From positions 1 to 61,282 of the forward strand of contig JAGNUG010000007.1 in the NCBI GenBank assembly GCA_017987115.1: a DNA stretch of 61,282 bases. Direction: 5' to 3'. Positions 7,675 to 15,909 of this stretch are shown here, one piece after another (the stretch's first letter is position 1; each line of letters opens with the position of its first letter). A program made the translations under genes and the position numbers. Under the pieces are notes generated by a model. The model searched no databases. It saw only the letters and a list, made by a program, of their open reading frames with translations, and was not told where the DNA came from. Origin of the DNA: Flavobacteriales bacterium (GTDB taxonomy: Bacteria > Bacteroidota > Bacteroidia > Flavobacteriales_F > PHOS-HE28).

Positions 7675-8268
7675 ATGAAAACCCTTTCCACCACCCGAAC
7701 AATTACCGCAGTGATGACGGCGCTTTTGCTGTCAGGCGGTCTCGCTGCTTGTAAGAGCAAGAAGAAAGCCGCTGAGGCCGCGCCTCCAGGGGGCGAAACA
7801 GAGATCAAAGTAATGTGCTCCGGACCTGAGTACTTTACCAATAGCGAGGTATTCCGCGCCAATGCCCTAGGCGAAAGCATGGACCAAGCTACAGCCAAGA
7901 AAAAAGCCTTGGCCAATGCACGTGCTCAAATGGCCAGTGACATCAATACGCAGATCAAAGGTGTGATCGATAACTACGTGAATAGCCGTGAGTTCAACAA
8001 CAAGGAAGAGGTTTCCGAGCGTTTTGAAGGACTTACCCGTGAAGTCGTGGATCAACGTTTGGCAGGTGTGCGCACGATCTGTGAAAAGCAGGTTACCGTT
8101 AATGCTACGGGTAACTACAAGACCTATATCGCTATTGAATTGAGTGCTCAGGACCTTCTCGCAGCATACAACGAGCGCCTCAGCAACGATGAGCGCACCC
8201 GGATCGATTACGATTACGAAAAATTCAAAGAGACCTTTGAAGCCGAAATGGATAAGATCGGTAAGTGA
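7675..8268 (+). CDS. Small LPP20-like lipoprotein
   Basis: Exported lipoprotein of 197 residues: MKTLSTTRTITAVMTALLLS leads into lipobox GLAAC with Cys 26. The mature part has the same layout as the LPP20 region of the previous gene: a short beta segment (SEVFRANALGESMD) followed by a long helix (ATAKKKALANARAQMASDIN), then YKTYIAIELSAQDLLAAYNE. An in-frame ATG lies 72 bases upstream at 7603, but the ATG at 7675 is preferred because it opens the signal peptide. The preceding spacer (7578-7674) contains GACCTTTG near 7640, possibly a promoter. A strong terminator closes the cluster. Confidence 0.8.
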   Translation: MKTLSTTRTITAVMTALLLSGGLAACKSKKKAAEAAPPGGETEIKVMCSGPEYFTNSEVFRANALGESMDQATAKKKALANARAQMASDINTQIKGVIDNYVNSREFNNKEEVSERFEGLTREVVDQRLAGVRTICEKQVTVNATGNYKTYIAIELSAQDLLAAYNERLSNDERTRIDYDYEKFKETFEAEMDKIGK

Positions 8269-8285
8269 TCCTGTGCATCAGCTGG

Positions 8286-8320
8286 AAACCCCCTTCCGCA
8301 TCATGCAGGAGGGGGTTTTT
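8286..8320 (+). terminator. Rho-independent terminator of the CsgG/LPP20 cluster
   Basis: Arms 8286-8296 and 8308-8318 pair (AACCCCCT against AGGGGGTT, with flanking pairs), followed by a T-run ending at 8320. It marks the downstream end of the envelope cluster. Confidence 0.85.
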
Positions 8321-8369
8321 CCATAATTGGCTAAGCTCACACCCTTGCAACTTTCAGCAGCCTAACACC

Positions 8370-8377
8370 GACCTTTG
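8370..8377 (+). promoter_or_regulatory. -7 box of the DUF423 gene
   Basis: GACCTTTG, one mismatch from TAnnTTTG, ending 4 bases before the ATG at 8382. Confidence 0.4.
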
Positions 8378-8381
8378 TGCA

Positions 8382-8780
8382 ATGAACAGGACAACACTTG
8401 CATGGGCGGCCTTTATTCTGTTGATCGCCGTGGCTTTTGGTGCATTTGGAGCTCATGGGCTAAGAATGGTGTTAAGCGATATTGAACTTGGGCAATGGCA
8501 GACAGGGGTTCAATACCAGTTCTACCATGGACTTGGGCTGTTATTTCTGGCGCTTGCTGGAACGTGGTTATCAACCAAGCAGCAGCGTGCTATTCGGATG
8601 CTGTTTTTGCTGGGTATCATGCTGTTCTGTGGTTCATTGTTTCTACTAAGTACGCGCTCCCTACTGGGCACCCAAGCGCTAACGCCGTTATTAGGCCCCG
8701 TTACGCCGATCGGCGGCCTGCTGTTCATCGCAGGTTGGGGTACGCTTCTTGTTTTGGCGATCCGTGGAAACAAAGGATAA
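8382..8780 (+). CDS. DUF423 small membrane protein
   Basis: Inner-membrane protein of 132 residues with about four hydrophobic segments (roughly 7-27, 45-62, 70-87, 100-125). The N-terminal signature AFGAFGAHGLR and the QYQFYHGLGLL motif identify the DUF423 (YgdD/TMEM256-like) family, whose function is unknown. An in-frame ATG further upstream (8265) overlaps the terminator and encodes no family sequence, so the start at 8382 is preferred. Confidence 0.88.
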   Translation: MNRTTLAWAAFILLIAVAFGAFGAHGLRMVLSDIELGQWQTGVQYQFYHGLGLLFLALAGTWLSTKQQRAIRMLFLLGIMLFCGSLFLLSTRSLLGTQALTPLLGPVTPIGGLLFIAGWGTLLVLAIRGNKG

Positions 8781-8813
8781 CGAATGTCATAAAGGCGTGC
8801 TGCTTAATTCCCT

Positions 8814-8821
8814 TACTTTTG
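8814..8821 (+). promoter_or_regulatory. -7 box of pckA
   Basis: TACTTTTG, an exact TAnnTTTG match, 25 bases before the pckA ATG. No clear -33 TTTG was found at the right distance. Confidence 0.55.
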
Positions 8822-8846
8822 CTGACCAAATTCCAATATCAAGAAC

Positions 8847-10460
8847 ATGAACGAATTCGGCCATAAACCGAAAAATGCTGATCTCGCTAAGATCGGCTTA
8901 AGCCGCGTAGGGGACACATTTTGGAACCTCGAACCAGCTGAATTGATAGAGCATGTGATCATGAATGGCGAAGGCGTTTTCGCGGATAGCGGCGCTATTG
9001 CAGTTGATACCGGCGAATTCACCGGCAGATCCCCGAAAGATAAGTTCTGTGTGAAGGATGCCAAAACAGAGAATACCGTTTGGTGGGGCGATGTGAATTT
9101 CCCCTTCACTCCTGAGAAATTCGACCTGCTGCATGATAAAATGGCGGCGTATCTGCAAGGACGTGACGTTTATGTGAAAGATGCTTACGCTTGTGCCGCT
9201 CCGGAACATCGTTTGAACCTCCGCGTTGTGGCTGAGCATCCTTACAGTGCACACTTCAGCAGCAACATGTTCCTGAACCTCACCAAGGAGGAAACCGAGG
9301 CATTCGAGCCTGAATGGCACATTATCTGTGCGCCTGATTTCAAGGCTGATCCGGAAAAGGACGGAACGCGTCAGCACAATTTCGCAGTGACCAATTTCAC
9401 GAAGAAGATTATACTTATCGGTGGTACAGGATATACTGGCGAGATCAAGAAGGGCATTTTTACCGTGTTGAATTATGTGTTGCCACAGGAACGAGGCGTA
9501 CTGAGCATGCATTGCAGTGCCAACATCGGTAAGGATAACGATACGGCTGTGTTCTTCGGACTGAGTGGTACAGGGAAGACTACCTTGAGTGCCGATCCGG
9601 ATCGTAGACTGATCGGTGACGATGAGCATGGCTGGAGCGATAAAGGTGTGTTCAATTTCGAAGGTGGTTGTTATGCGAAATGCATCGATCTATCCGCAGA
9701 AAAAGAACCACAGATATGGAGTGCGATCAAGTTCGGCTCGATCCTGGAGAACATCGTGTTCAAAGAAGGATCTACCGAAGTTGATTACACCGATAGTACC
9801 AAAACGGAGAATACCCGTGTAAGCTATCCCATCGATTTCATCGATAACATCGCTGTGCCAAGCGTAGGCGATCACCCGAAGAACATTTTCTTCCTTACGG
9901 CAGATGCGTACGGTGTATTGCCGCCGATCAGCAAGCTGACACCAGGCCAAGCGATGTACCACTTCATCAGTGGCTATACCGCTAAGGTGGCTGGTACTGA
10001 AGCTGGGGTCTCTGAACCACAAAGCACGTTCTCAGCATGTTTCGGTAAAGCGTTCTTGCCATTGCACCCTACGAAATACGCGGGTATGCTGGGTGAGCTG
10101 ATGAAGAAGCACAATGTGCGCGTCTGGTTGGTGAATACCGGCTGGAGCGGAGGAGCTTATGGCACAGGCGAACGCGTGAAATTGAAATTTACGCGTGCCA
10201 TGATCACAGCGGCGTTGCGCGGTGAACTTGATGATGTGGATTACAAGGAACACAAAGTATTCGGAGTGAACTTCCCTACATCGTGCTCCAACGTACCTTC
10301 CGAAATTCTGGATCCACGTGGTACGTGGGCGGATAAGGATGCTTATGACGCGCAAGCCGAGAAATTGGCGAACGGTTTCGTTGCGAACTTCGAGAAATTC
10401 AAAGATGGAGCCTCGAAGGAGATCCTTGATGCCGCTCCAAGAACTGCTGTGAAAGCTTAA
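8847..10460 (+). CDS. pckA: Phosphoenolpyruvate carboxykinase (ATP)
   Basis: Cytosolic enzyme converting oxaloacetate and ATP to phosphoenolpyruvate, ADP and CO2, the first committed step of gluconeogenesis. The 537 residues match the ATP-dependent class. Visible motifs: substrate-site TGRSPKDKFCV near residue 58, the kinase-1a P-loop GLSGTGKTTLS at about 238-248, the metal site LIGDDEHGW just after, and NTGWSGGAYGTG near 430. The start at 8847 gives the usual N-terminal length. It has its own promoter and terminator and so is a single-gene unit. Confidence 0.97.
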   Translation: MNEFGHKPKNADLAKIGLSRVGDTFWNLEPAELIEHVIMNGEGVFADSGAIAVDTGEFTGRSPKDKFCVKDAKTENTVWWGDVNFPFTPEKFDLLHDKMAAYLQGRDVYVKDAYACAAPEHRLNLRVVAEHPYSAHFSSNMFLNLTKEETEAFEPEWHIICAPDFKADPEKDGTRQHNFAVTNFTKKIILIGGTGYTGEIKKGIFTVLNYVLPQERGVLSMHCSANIGKDNDTAVFFGLSGTGKTTLSADPDRRLIGDDEHGWSDKGVFNFEGGCYAKCIDLSAEKEPQIWSAIKFGSILENIVFKEGSTEVDYTDSTKTENTRVSYPIDFIDNIAVPSVGDHPKNIFFLTADAYGVLPPISKLTPGQAMYHFISGYTAKVAGTEAGVSEPQSTFSACFGKAFLPLHPTKYAGMLGELMKKHNVRVWLVNTGWSGGAYGTGERVKLKFTRAMITAALRGELDDVDYKEHKVFGVNFPTSCSNVPSEILDPRGTWADKDAYDAQAEKLANGFVANFEKFKDGASKEILDAAPRTAVKA

Positions 10461-10474
10461 TGATGCCAAAATAG

Positions 10475-10513
10475 AAAAGGGCCCTCCACATATGTGGTAG
10501 GGCTCTTTTTTTA
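10475..10513 (+). terminator. Rho-independent terminator of pckA
   Basis: A long hairpin built on the palindrome CCACATATGTGG, extended by AGGGC pairing on the outside, followed by a run of seven Ts. A-rich sequence on the 5' side could make it work in both directions. Confidence 0.8.
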
Positions 10514-10565
10514 CCGATCAAACACTTTGGCACGTGGTTCGCCAACCATGTGCTCAACCAGCTAG

Positions 10566-12023
10566 ATGTTCCGTTCCTCTTTGATGTCTTTGTGTGTATT
10601 GCTTTGCCTATGGCAAGGTGTATCGGCGCAGGGACTTAGCATGGGGAGAACATATTATCCTGAAAAATTGCATCAGGACCTGGAAGAGTTCCGTGAATTC
10701 GTCCACGCTGCGCATCCCGATCCGTACCGCTACAGGACCAAAGAGCAATTGGATCATACCTTCGATAGTGTAAGGACCACGATCAACGTGCCACTTACTA
10801 CGGATGGTTTTGTTAGGTCGATGTTACCAGTGTTAAAGGCCATTGGTGATTCGCATTGTAGGGTTGAGCTCTCGGAGGAATCGTTGGTCCAGATGAGAGA
10901 TCGGACAGCCATGATCCCGATAACGGTCAAAGTCATTGACGGGGGACTCTATATTGACGATGAGTTGAAGGGTTTCCGCAGTTTTCCGCAGGGTGCGCGT
11001 CTTATCCACATCAACGGCATTCTTGCTGGATCGATCCTTGAGCGGTTACAGAATGCCATTGTATGCGACGGCGCGAACACAACAATGGCCGATAGACGGA
11101 TCGAGCGCGAATTCAGATCGCTTTATTACCTGCATATCGAACGGCCAACTACTTTCGATATTCAGTTCGAAGCCCCAAACGAGGAGTTGGGTAGGGCTAC
11201 CATATTTGCCATGACGGCAATTGATATTGAGAATTCGCGTAAGCCTTCCGGTACTGTGACGTTGCCGTGGGGGTCACGTTGGATCCCGGAGATCTCTACT
11301 ATGTGGTTGGGACTTCGAACTCTGGATGTTGATTCGTTACGGACGGCTGGTCAGGATCCTGAAAAGTTCCTGGCGTCCATGTTGCGTGAATTGAAAAAGA
11401 ACAAGGGTGCTGCGCTGGTAATTGATCTGCGCGGAGCGGGTGGAAGGGAGCTTGGAATGGCAGAACTGGTATTCGGAGCTATTGCTACGGAACCCTATCG
11501 TCTGGTAGAGAATATCTCGATCCGATCGCGGTCGTTGCCTAATTGTTCCAACTGGATTGCGGATCATCCGGAGTTCTATTTGGATGTGAATGCACGGTAT
11601 CCGAGAATGCTACCGGATAGATTCGGTGTTCATCCGGAAGATGACCGACTTACGGATCTACAGCCAGAAGGCAAAGCGTTCAAAGGCAAAGTGTATGTGT
11701 TGTGTGATGGCTATACGCGTGATGCTGCTGCTGCATTCGTCATGCTGGCCAAGCGAATGGGTAGGGCGCGGGTAGTTGGTGAGGAGATCGGTACGAACGC
11801 ATACACGTACACGGGTGGGAGAGACCTCATTGCCGAGGCACCAAATAGCAAAGTGTGGTTCATTGTTCCGTTGATGCGATACACACCTTCCGGAAATCCT
11901 TCAGGGCCACTTGATCGAGGGGAAATGCCGAATACGGAACTTCGCCCTAGTGCAATTAGCATTGCCAAGGGGACTGATAGTGTGAAAGAGAATTTGATCA
12001 TGTATATCCGGGAGACCCAATGA
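10566..12023 (+). CDS. Secreted S41 peptidase-like protein lacking the usual Ser
   Basis: Exported protein (signal peptide MFRSSLMSLCVLLCLWQGVSAQ) with an S41/C-terminal-processing-protease fold. Residues 30-110 form the helical N-terminal cap (DLEEFREFVHAAHPDPYRYR, then GDSHCRVEL). The core motif DLRGAGGRELG lies near residue 290. In the family the nucleophile sits in a segment like DEGTASAAE; here the aligned stretch is CDGYTRDAAAAF (380-391), with Asp 386 where Ser is expected. The protein may therefore be a binding protein or use another residue. The next gene starts inside its stop codon (ATGA), so the two are translationally coupled. Confidence 0.75.
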   Translation: MFRSSLMSLCVLLCLWQGVSAQGLSMGRTYYPEKLHQDLEEFREFVHAAHPDPYRYRTKEQLDHTFDSVRTTINVPLTTDGFVRSMLPVLKAIGDSHCRVELSEESLVQMRDRTAMIPITVKVIDGGLYIDDELKGFRSFPQGARLIHINGILAGSILERLQNAIVCDGANTTMADRRIEREFRSLYYLHIERPTTFDIQFEAPNEELGRATIFAMTAIDIENSRKPSGTVTLPWGSRWIPEISTMWLGLRTLDVDSLRTAGQDPEKFLASMLRELKKNKGAALVIDLRGAGGRELGMAELVFGAIATEPYRLVENISIRSRSLPNCSNWIADHPEFYLDVNARYPRMLPDRFGVHPEDDRLTDLQPEGKAFKGKVYVLCDGYTRDAAAAFVMLAKRMGRARVVGEEIGTNAYTYTGGRDLIAEAPNSKVWFIVPLMRYTPSGNPSGPLDRGEMPNTELRPSAISIAKGTDSVKENLIMYIRETQ

Positions 12024-13165
12024 CCCCGGTAGTGTACAGGAGATCAGAACCATTTCTGTTCAGAAGACCAATTGGATGGTGGATCTGCTCTATGTTCTTT
12101 TTTGTGGCGTGTGCCCCTGGGTCAAGTGAGCATCTACCGTGTACACAATGGACCGATGTTCATAACCAGTACGCACAGTCGTTCCAGATCCGCACTTGCG
12201 GAAGTGTGCATCAGTTGATCGTATTCGGACCGAACGGGCGACTGGATACATTAGCCATTCAATACGTCGGAGATAACGCCGATAAAAGCACTTCCGTGAT
12301 CCAGCCGTTGCAGAAGGTGGCGGTAGTTAGCACTACGCACCTCGCATACATCCATGCATTGGGGTTATCAGAACGGGTAGTTGGTGCAGCTGGTCTGGCG
12401 CATGTGATGGATCCCACCTTAATGAACATGCTTTCTGAACAAGGAACCTTGGAGCTCGGAACTGCCGATGGGTTGGACAGGGAAGCACTGATACACCTAG
12501 CACCGGACGCATTGCTGGATCAGCCCTTCGGAAAGTCGGATGCGGCGGAACCTTTGGTGGGCATACCGTCCATTATGATCTCTGAATACCTGGAGCCACA
12601 CCCCCTTGGCAGGGCAGAGTGGGTGCGGTTCTTTGGCGTTCTGTTCGGTGAAGCCGCTAGATCGGACAGCCTGTTCGCTGCCATTGTGACCCGTTATACC
12701 ACGGTCCGTGATCATGTGGATGCCACCGTTGCTCCAACAACCGTGTTCTTCGGGTCCAATTGGCAAGGAACATGGTGGGTTCCCGGGGGGAAGAGTTCTA
12801 TGAGTCGGCTGATCGCCGATGCTGGCGGGGCGTTGCAATTCAGCGATCCGGAAAGTGTGGAGAACAGTGCTCTGGACCTTGAGACCCTGATCCACAAAGG
12901 TGATCTACTGAAGCACTGGGGTATGGTCGTGGCCGAAGACGGCTCGGTGTCTGCCGATGTGCTCAGCGCCGGTGAACGAAGGCTTCAACAGATCAGGCCC
13001 TTTCAGGAAAACGGACTTTTTGCTGCGAATAGCGCAGACGTCGATATTTTCGGAAAAGCGCTGTTGGAACCGGATGTGTTACTACTGGATCTGGTGAAAG
13101 TGTTCCACCCGACGATCGCAATGGAACACGAGGCGTCCTACTATATGGTTGTTAAGCAGCAATAG
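12020..13165 (+). CDS. ABC-transporter-type substrate-binding lipoprotein (BtuF/FepB-like)
   Basis: Periplasmic-binding-protein fold of the class used for vitamin B12, haem and iron-siderophores. A hydrophobic stretch ends in lipobox FFVAC with Cys 31. The first lobe starts near residue 95 with VAVVSTTHLAYIHALGLSERVVGAAG, typical of the family, and contains the usual EALIHLAPDALLDQ pattern. The second lobe includes FFGSNWQGTWWVPGGKSSMS and DAGG. It starts by ATGA overlap with the S41-like gene. No permease or ATPase gene is adjacent, so the transporter partner and ligand are unknown. Confidence 0.8.
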   Translation: MTPVVYRRSEPFLFRRPIGWWICSMFFFVACAPGSSEHLPCTQWTDVHNQYAQSFQIRTCGSVHQLIVFGPNGRLDTLAIQYVGDNADKSTSVIQPLQKVAVVSTTHLAYIHALGLSERVVGAAGLAHVMDPTLMNMLSEQGTLELGTADGLDREALIHLAPDALLDQPFGKSDAAEPLVGIPSIMISEYLEPHPLGRAEWVRFFGVLFGEAARSDSLFAAIVTRYTTVRDHVDATVAPTTVFFGSNWQGTWWVPGGKSSMSRLIADAGGALQFSDPESVENSALDLETLIHKGDLLKHWGMVVAEDGSVSADVLSAGERRLQQIRPFQENGLFAANSADVDIFGKALLEPDVLLLDLVKVFHPTIAMEHEASYYMVVKQQ

Positions 13166-13176
13166 TTCTAGAACTA
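13163..13176. other. 14-bp perfect palindrome at the stop codon
   Basis: TAGTTCTAGAACTA is its own reverse complement and begins with the stop codon of the preceding gene. It could be an operator or weak hairpin for the convergent genes; nothing else supports a role. Confidence 0.3.
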
Positions 13177-13243
13177 GGACTTGTAGCGCTCATGACCATC
13201 CTGTACGAACGGAATTTTGTGCACGGTTCTTCCACGGTTGATC

Positions 13244-13717
13244 CTAATATGCAATACCTGATCTTCTATAGATAAAGCCCAACAACCAAGCCGGACCGAT
13301 CATCAGGAATTGGAGGTCTTCCAGAAAGCTTGGTTTCGCACCTTCGATCTTGTGCCCATAGAATTGGCCGATCCATGCGAGCACAAAGAGTACCGAACTG
13401 ATGGCCCACAACGGCCATGGTGCATGCGCATCAAGCCAGGCGCAACCAGCCAAACATGCAATGCTCCAAAGTGCCATGCCCAGCATGATCGGTAGGGATA
13501 GTCTCAAATAGAATAGACAAACAAGCCCTACGGCAATTTTAGCCCAGAGGTGCGGGGTGAACAAGGGAGGTAGATCTGGAACCGGAATGCTCCAAAGAAA
13601 CCCGACGACACAGAAATAGATCACAGGGACACAGATCCAATGGATCGCCTTATTGGTGCTGTTCTGGTGACTAACGCCGTAAGCGTCGAACCACTCTTGG
13701 ATGGTGCGTTTAGGCAT
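13244..13717 (-). CDS. Mpo1-like (DUF962) membrane protein
   Basis: Small integral membrane protein of 157 residues. The N-terminal WFDAYGVSHQNSTNKAIHWICVPVI matches the Mpo1/YGL010w (DUF962) family, whose conserved YxxxHxNxxNxxxHxxGxP-type pattern is largely present (His 17, His 26). About four transmembrane segments follow. Yeast Mpo1 is an Fe(II) dioxygenase in phytosphingosine alpha-oxidation; the bacterial role is unknown. The ATG at 13717 is chosen because homology begins there. An ATG at 13762 overlapping the DinB stop (ATGA) would add 15 residues and is also possible. Confidence 0.82.
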   Translation of the reverse strand: MPKRTIQEWFDAYGVSHQNSTNKAIHWICVPVIYFCVVGFLWSIPVPDLPPLFTPHLWAKIAVGLVCLFYLRLSLPIMLGMALWSIACLAGCAWLDAHAPWPLWAISSVLFVLAWIGQFYGHKIEGAKPSFLEDLQFLMIGPAWLLGFIYRRSGIAY

Positions 13718-13758
13718 ATTGTTCAAACTGTTTATGCATTGGTACTCAGTACCAGCAT

Positions 13759-14313
13759 TCATCTATAACGTTCCTCTAAGATATTAACGTGGTGTTGGCC
13801 GTGTCCTGCAATGACGTAACCCAATGCTCTTACGCTCATCGATCTTCCATTCGCGTTTCCATGAGCTACTAACATTTCATCCGTGAAGCTACGGAATAGC
13901 GCGATCGTGGATTTGCGCACAAGGTTGAATTCATCGGATAGTTCGGTTAGGCTGCGCCGGTCTGCATTGGAACATGCTGCATATTCATTTTCCTCGAAGC
14001 CCGGTAACGAATTGGGGTCTTGCCGTGCAAACGTGAGTGCCCGGTAGCTCATGATCCGTTCGGTATCGATCACGTGCTGCAGCAGTTCCTTCACGCTCCA
14101 TTTGCCGGGTGCGTATCGGTGATCACCTTGCGCTTCGGAAAAGGTGCTTAGCGTTCTATTGAGGTCATCTGCAGCTGTCTGTAGGGCTGTAATGATGTCA
14201 AGGTCTAATACGCTCGTAACATAGCCCTTGTAGAACGGTGCATATTCTGATTCTTGGGGTAATTGATGATCATGCATGCCGAAAGGTAATGGCACGCCCA
14301 ATACATGGTCCAT
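13759..14313 (-). CDS. DinB family protein
   Basis: Four-helix-bundle protein of the DinB/YfiT metal-dependent superfamily. The segments APGKWSVKELLQHVIDTER (about 68-86) and AGHGQHHVNILEERYR at the C-terminus (169-184) supply the metal-binding His residues: His 80 and His 171/175. Family members include thiol transferases and many of unknown function, and no specific reaction can be assigned. The 184-residue length is normal. It is followed by the Mpo1-like gene on the same strand, possibly as a two-gene operon. Confidence 0.85.
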   Translation of the reverse strand: MDHVLGVPLPFGMHDHQLPQESEYAPFYKGYVTSVLDLDIITALQTAADDLNRTLSTFSEAQGDHRYAPGKWSVKELLQHVIDTERIMSYRALTFARQDPNSLPGFEENEYAACSNADRRSLTELSDEFNLVRKSTIALFRSFTDEMLVAHGNANGRSMSVRALGYVIAGHGQHHVNILEERYR

Positions 14314-14360
14314 TTTGCCGATAGCTTGAGATCATTTACGAGGTACGATACGCTTTTGAA

Positions 14361-15311
14361 CTACTCTTGATCGGCAGCACCACCTTGGCCTTGGATCAGA
14401 ACACGCGGAAGAGCGACCACCTCTTTCCCTATTTGGAACCATCCGTAAGGGTTCAGCCACCAGGTCCAGCGTTTGCACCAAGGATCGTAAAGCGAAATTA
14501 TACCCACACCATCCGAAGTTCCCTTGGCGGTTACGTATCCTTTCCACGTCCGTCGAGCATGTACACCTAAGGTTGCGATATCAAAGGCTTCAATTCCATT
14601 CTGCTTGGCGTATTCCACGAATGTTCGTCCAGTTGCGAACGTGCGGCCACCCGTATGGTGCAACGTAGGCACAGCGGTGATCTTGTCCGCCGGGATACCG
14701 GATCTTATCAGTGCCGCACGTCCGGCATCGGCATGGGTTGGCCAACCGGGAACCGTGGTGCCATCCTGACCGACCAGTTGAACTTCAGCGATGGAATGCG
14801 CAGGAGTACCATCAACATCCATCATTGCGATAAAGGCGATGGGAACCCCGGGTTCTGCGTAATGTGCTGAGGTCGATTCGAATCGTACTTGGCGCAATTG
14901 CTTTCCGGTCACATCGATCTCATGATCCGTAGTGCTCGTTGTGGAACGTTGGGTGAGCAATGTATCCGTGCCACTGATCAAATACCATATCGTTGTGGGT
15001 AGACCAGCGGCACCGACAAGGATCGAATGTTCGATCGGTCCGTTCATGTTGATCCGAACCTCTTCTCCTTCTTCCAAGTAATATGCGAATGGTCGCATTG
15101 TCCCAGTGACATACATGTGATCATATCCACCAGTAAGAAAAAGAGCACGCGCTTCCATCAAACCTTCATGGTGCATCCATCCTTCCACGACAAGGTTCTT
15201 ACTGCCGACAGGACGCTGCATGGCGAAGTACGGATGGGCAAATAGTATGAGGATCAGGCAGGTAAGAAGGCCGAGAATAAGTGTACGGAACGCGATCTTC
15301 CTCCAATTCAT
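14361..15311 (-). CDS. Membrane-anchored YdcF/SanA-like (DUF218) protein with an inserted domain
   Basis: A single N-terminal membrane anchor (about residues 9-28) is followed by a DUF218-like fold. KNLVVEGWMHHEGLMEARAL (from about residue 39) is the first conserved strand and helix. A gap of about 100 residues follows before HADAGRAALIRSGIPADKIT and TGRTFVEYAKQNGIEAFDIATLGVHARRTW, which complete the fold. The intervening part (about 80-180) is beta-rich and does not belong to the DUF218 core. Relatives act on envelope polysaccharide precursors, but no function is shown here. The start overlaps the TPR gene by 4 bases. Confidence 0.7.
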   Translation of the reverse strand: MNWRKIAFRTLILGLLTCLILILFAHPYFAMQRPVGSKNLVVEGWMHHEGLMEARALFLTGGYDHMYVTGTMRPFAYYLEEGEEVRINMNGPIEHSILVGAAGLPTTIWYLISGTDTLLTQRSTTSTTDHEIDVTGKQLRQVRFESTSAHYAEPGVPIAFIAMMDVDGTPAHSIAEVQLVGQDGTTVPGWPTHADAGRAALIRSGIPADKITAVPTLHHTGGRTFATGRTFVEYAKQNGIEAFDIATLGVHARRTWKGYVTAKGTSDGVGIISLYDPWCKRWTWWLNPYGWFQIGKEVVALPRVLIQGQGGAADQE

Positions 15312-15628
15312 TCAGCGTCTTCTAAGGAATTGAGCAGTTCCTGAAGTTCTGCGCGTGCCTTACGATCACCGGTGACCAAACTCTGCATCATGCCTGCCTC
15401 ACACGCTCGTTCCGCATTTTCGATCTGGCCCAGATCTGCTTGTAGAAGTGCCAATTGATAGTACGCAGGTATGTACTTTGGATCGTCGGTGAGGATGGCC
15501 TCAAGATCAGCAACGGCTTGCTCCATATTACCGGAACGTTTCCATTCCAACGCTATGGCATAACGGAGAAATAGATCACCTGGCTCTTCGGCCAACATGC
15601 CTTGTAATTGTGCCAAACGGTCGCTCAC
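15308..15628 (-). CDS. Small TPR protein
   Basis: A 106-residue, probably cytosolic protein made of about two and a half tetratricopeptide repeats: GDLFLRYAIALEWKRSGNMEQ, YIPAYYQLALLQADLGQIE and a final helix. It likely mediates protein contacts. The start is GTG at 15628, giving SDRLAQLQGMLAEEPGD. The GTG overlaps the stop of the small ORF upstream, and its own stop overlaps the next ATG, so it is tightly packed in a leftward operon. Confidence 0.8.
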   Translation of the reverse strand: MSDRLAQLQGMLAEEPGDLFLRYAIALEWKRSGNMEQAVADLEAILTDDPKYIPAYYQLALLQADLGQIENAERACEAGMMQSLVTGDRKARAELQELLNSLEDAE

Positions 15629-15909
15629 TGTTCAACTAGTTTTGATTCCCATTCCTTACGAAGAATTGTAGCGGATCCCAACCGCTCGAACTTTCCATGT
15701 CGGCAGTCTATTTCAACCGTACATCGTATACGACCACTAGCTCGAGATCCGAGAAGGTGAGGTTCTCGATAGGTGAAGGATCTACAGTTAGCATTGGGCC
15801 GCGAATTTACAGGACTTGTTCCACGCTGCGTCGTTGCATCATTGTAGTTCATTTTTCCATGAGGGATGCGAATGAACGTTAGGAAACAGTTCAATTGGCC
15901 GGAGCACAT
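15625..15909 (-). CDS. Doubtful 94-residue ORF between helicase and TPR genes
   Basis: The ORF fills the whole gap. Its ATG overlaps the helicase stop (TGATG) and its stop overlaps the TPR start (GTGA). That geometry favours a real coupled gene. Against it, the protein is rich in Arg, Cys and Asn, has no recognised motif and looks like an out-of-frame reading. The neighbouring minus-strand frame contains a more protein-like stretch (ENLTFSDLELVVVYDVRLK), but it is broken by stop codons on both sides. The region may be a decayed gene. Confidence 0.3.
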   Translation of the reverse strand: MCSGQLNCFLTFIRIPHGKMNYNDATTQRGTSPVNSRPNANCRSFTYREPHLLGSRASGRIRCTVEIDCRHGKFERLGSATILRKEWESKLVEQ

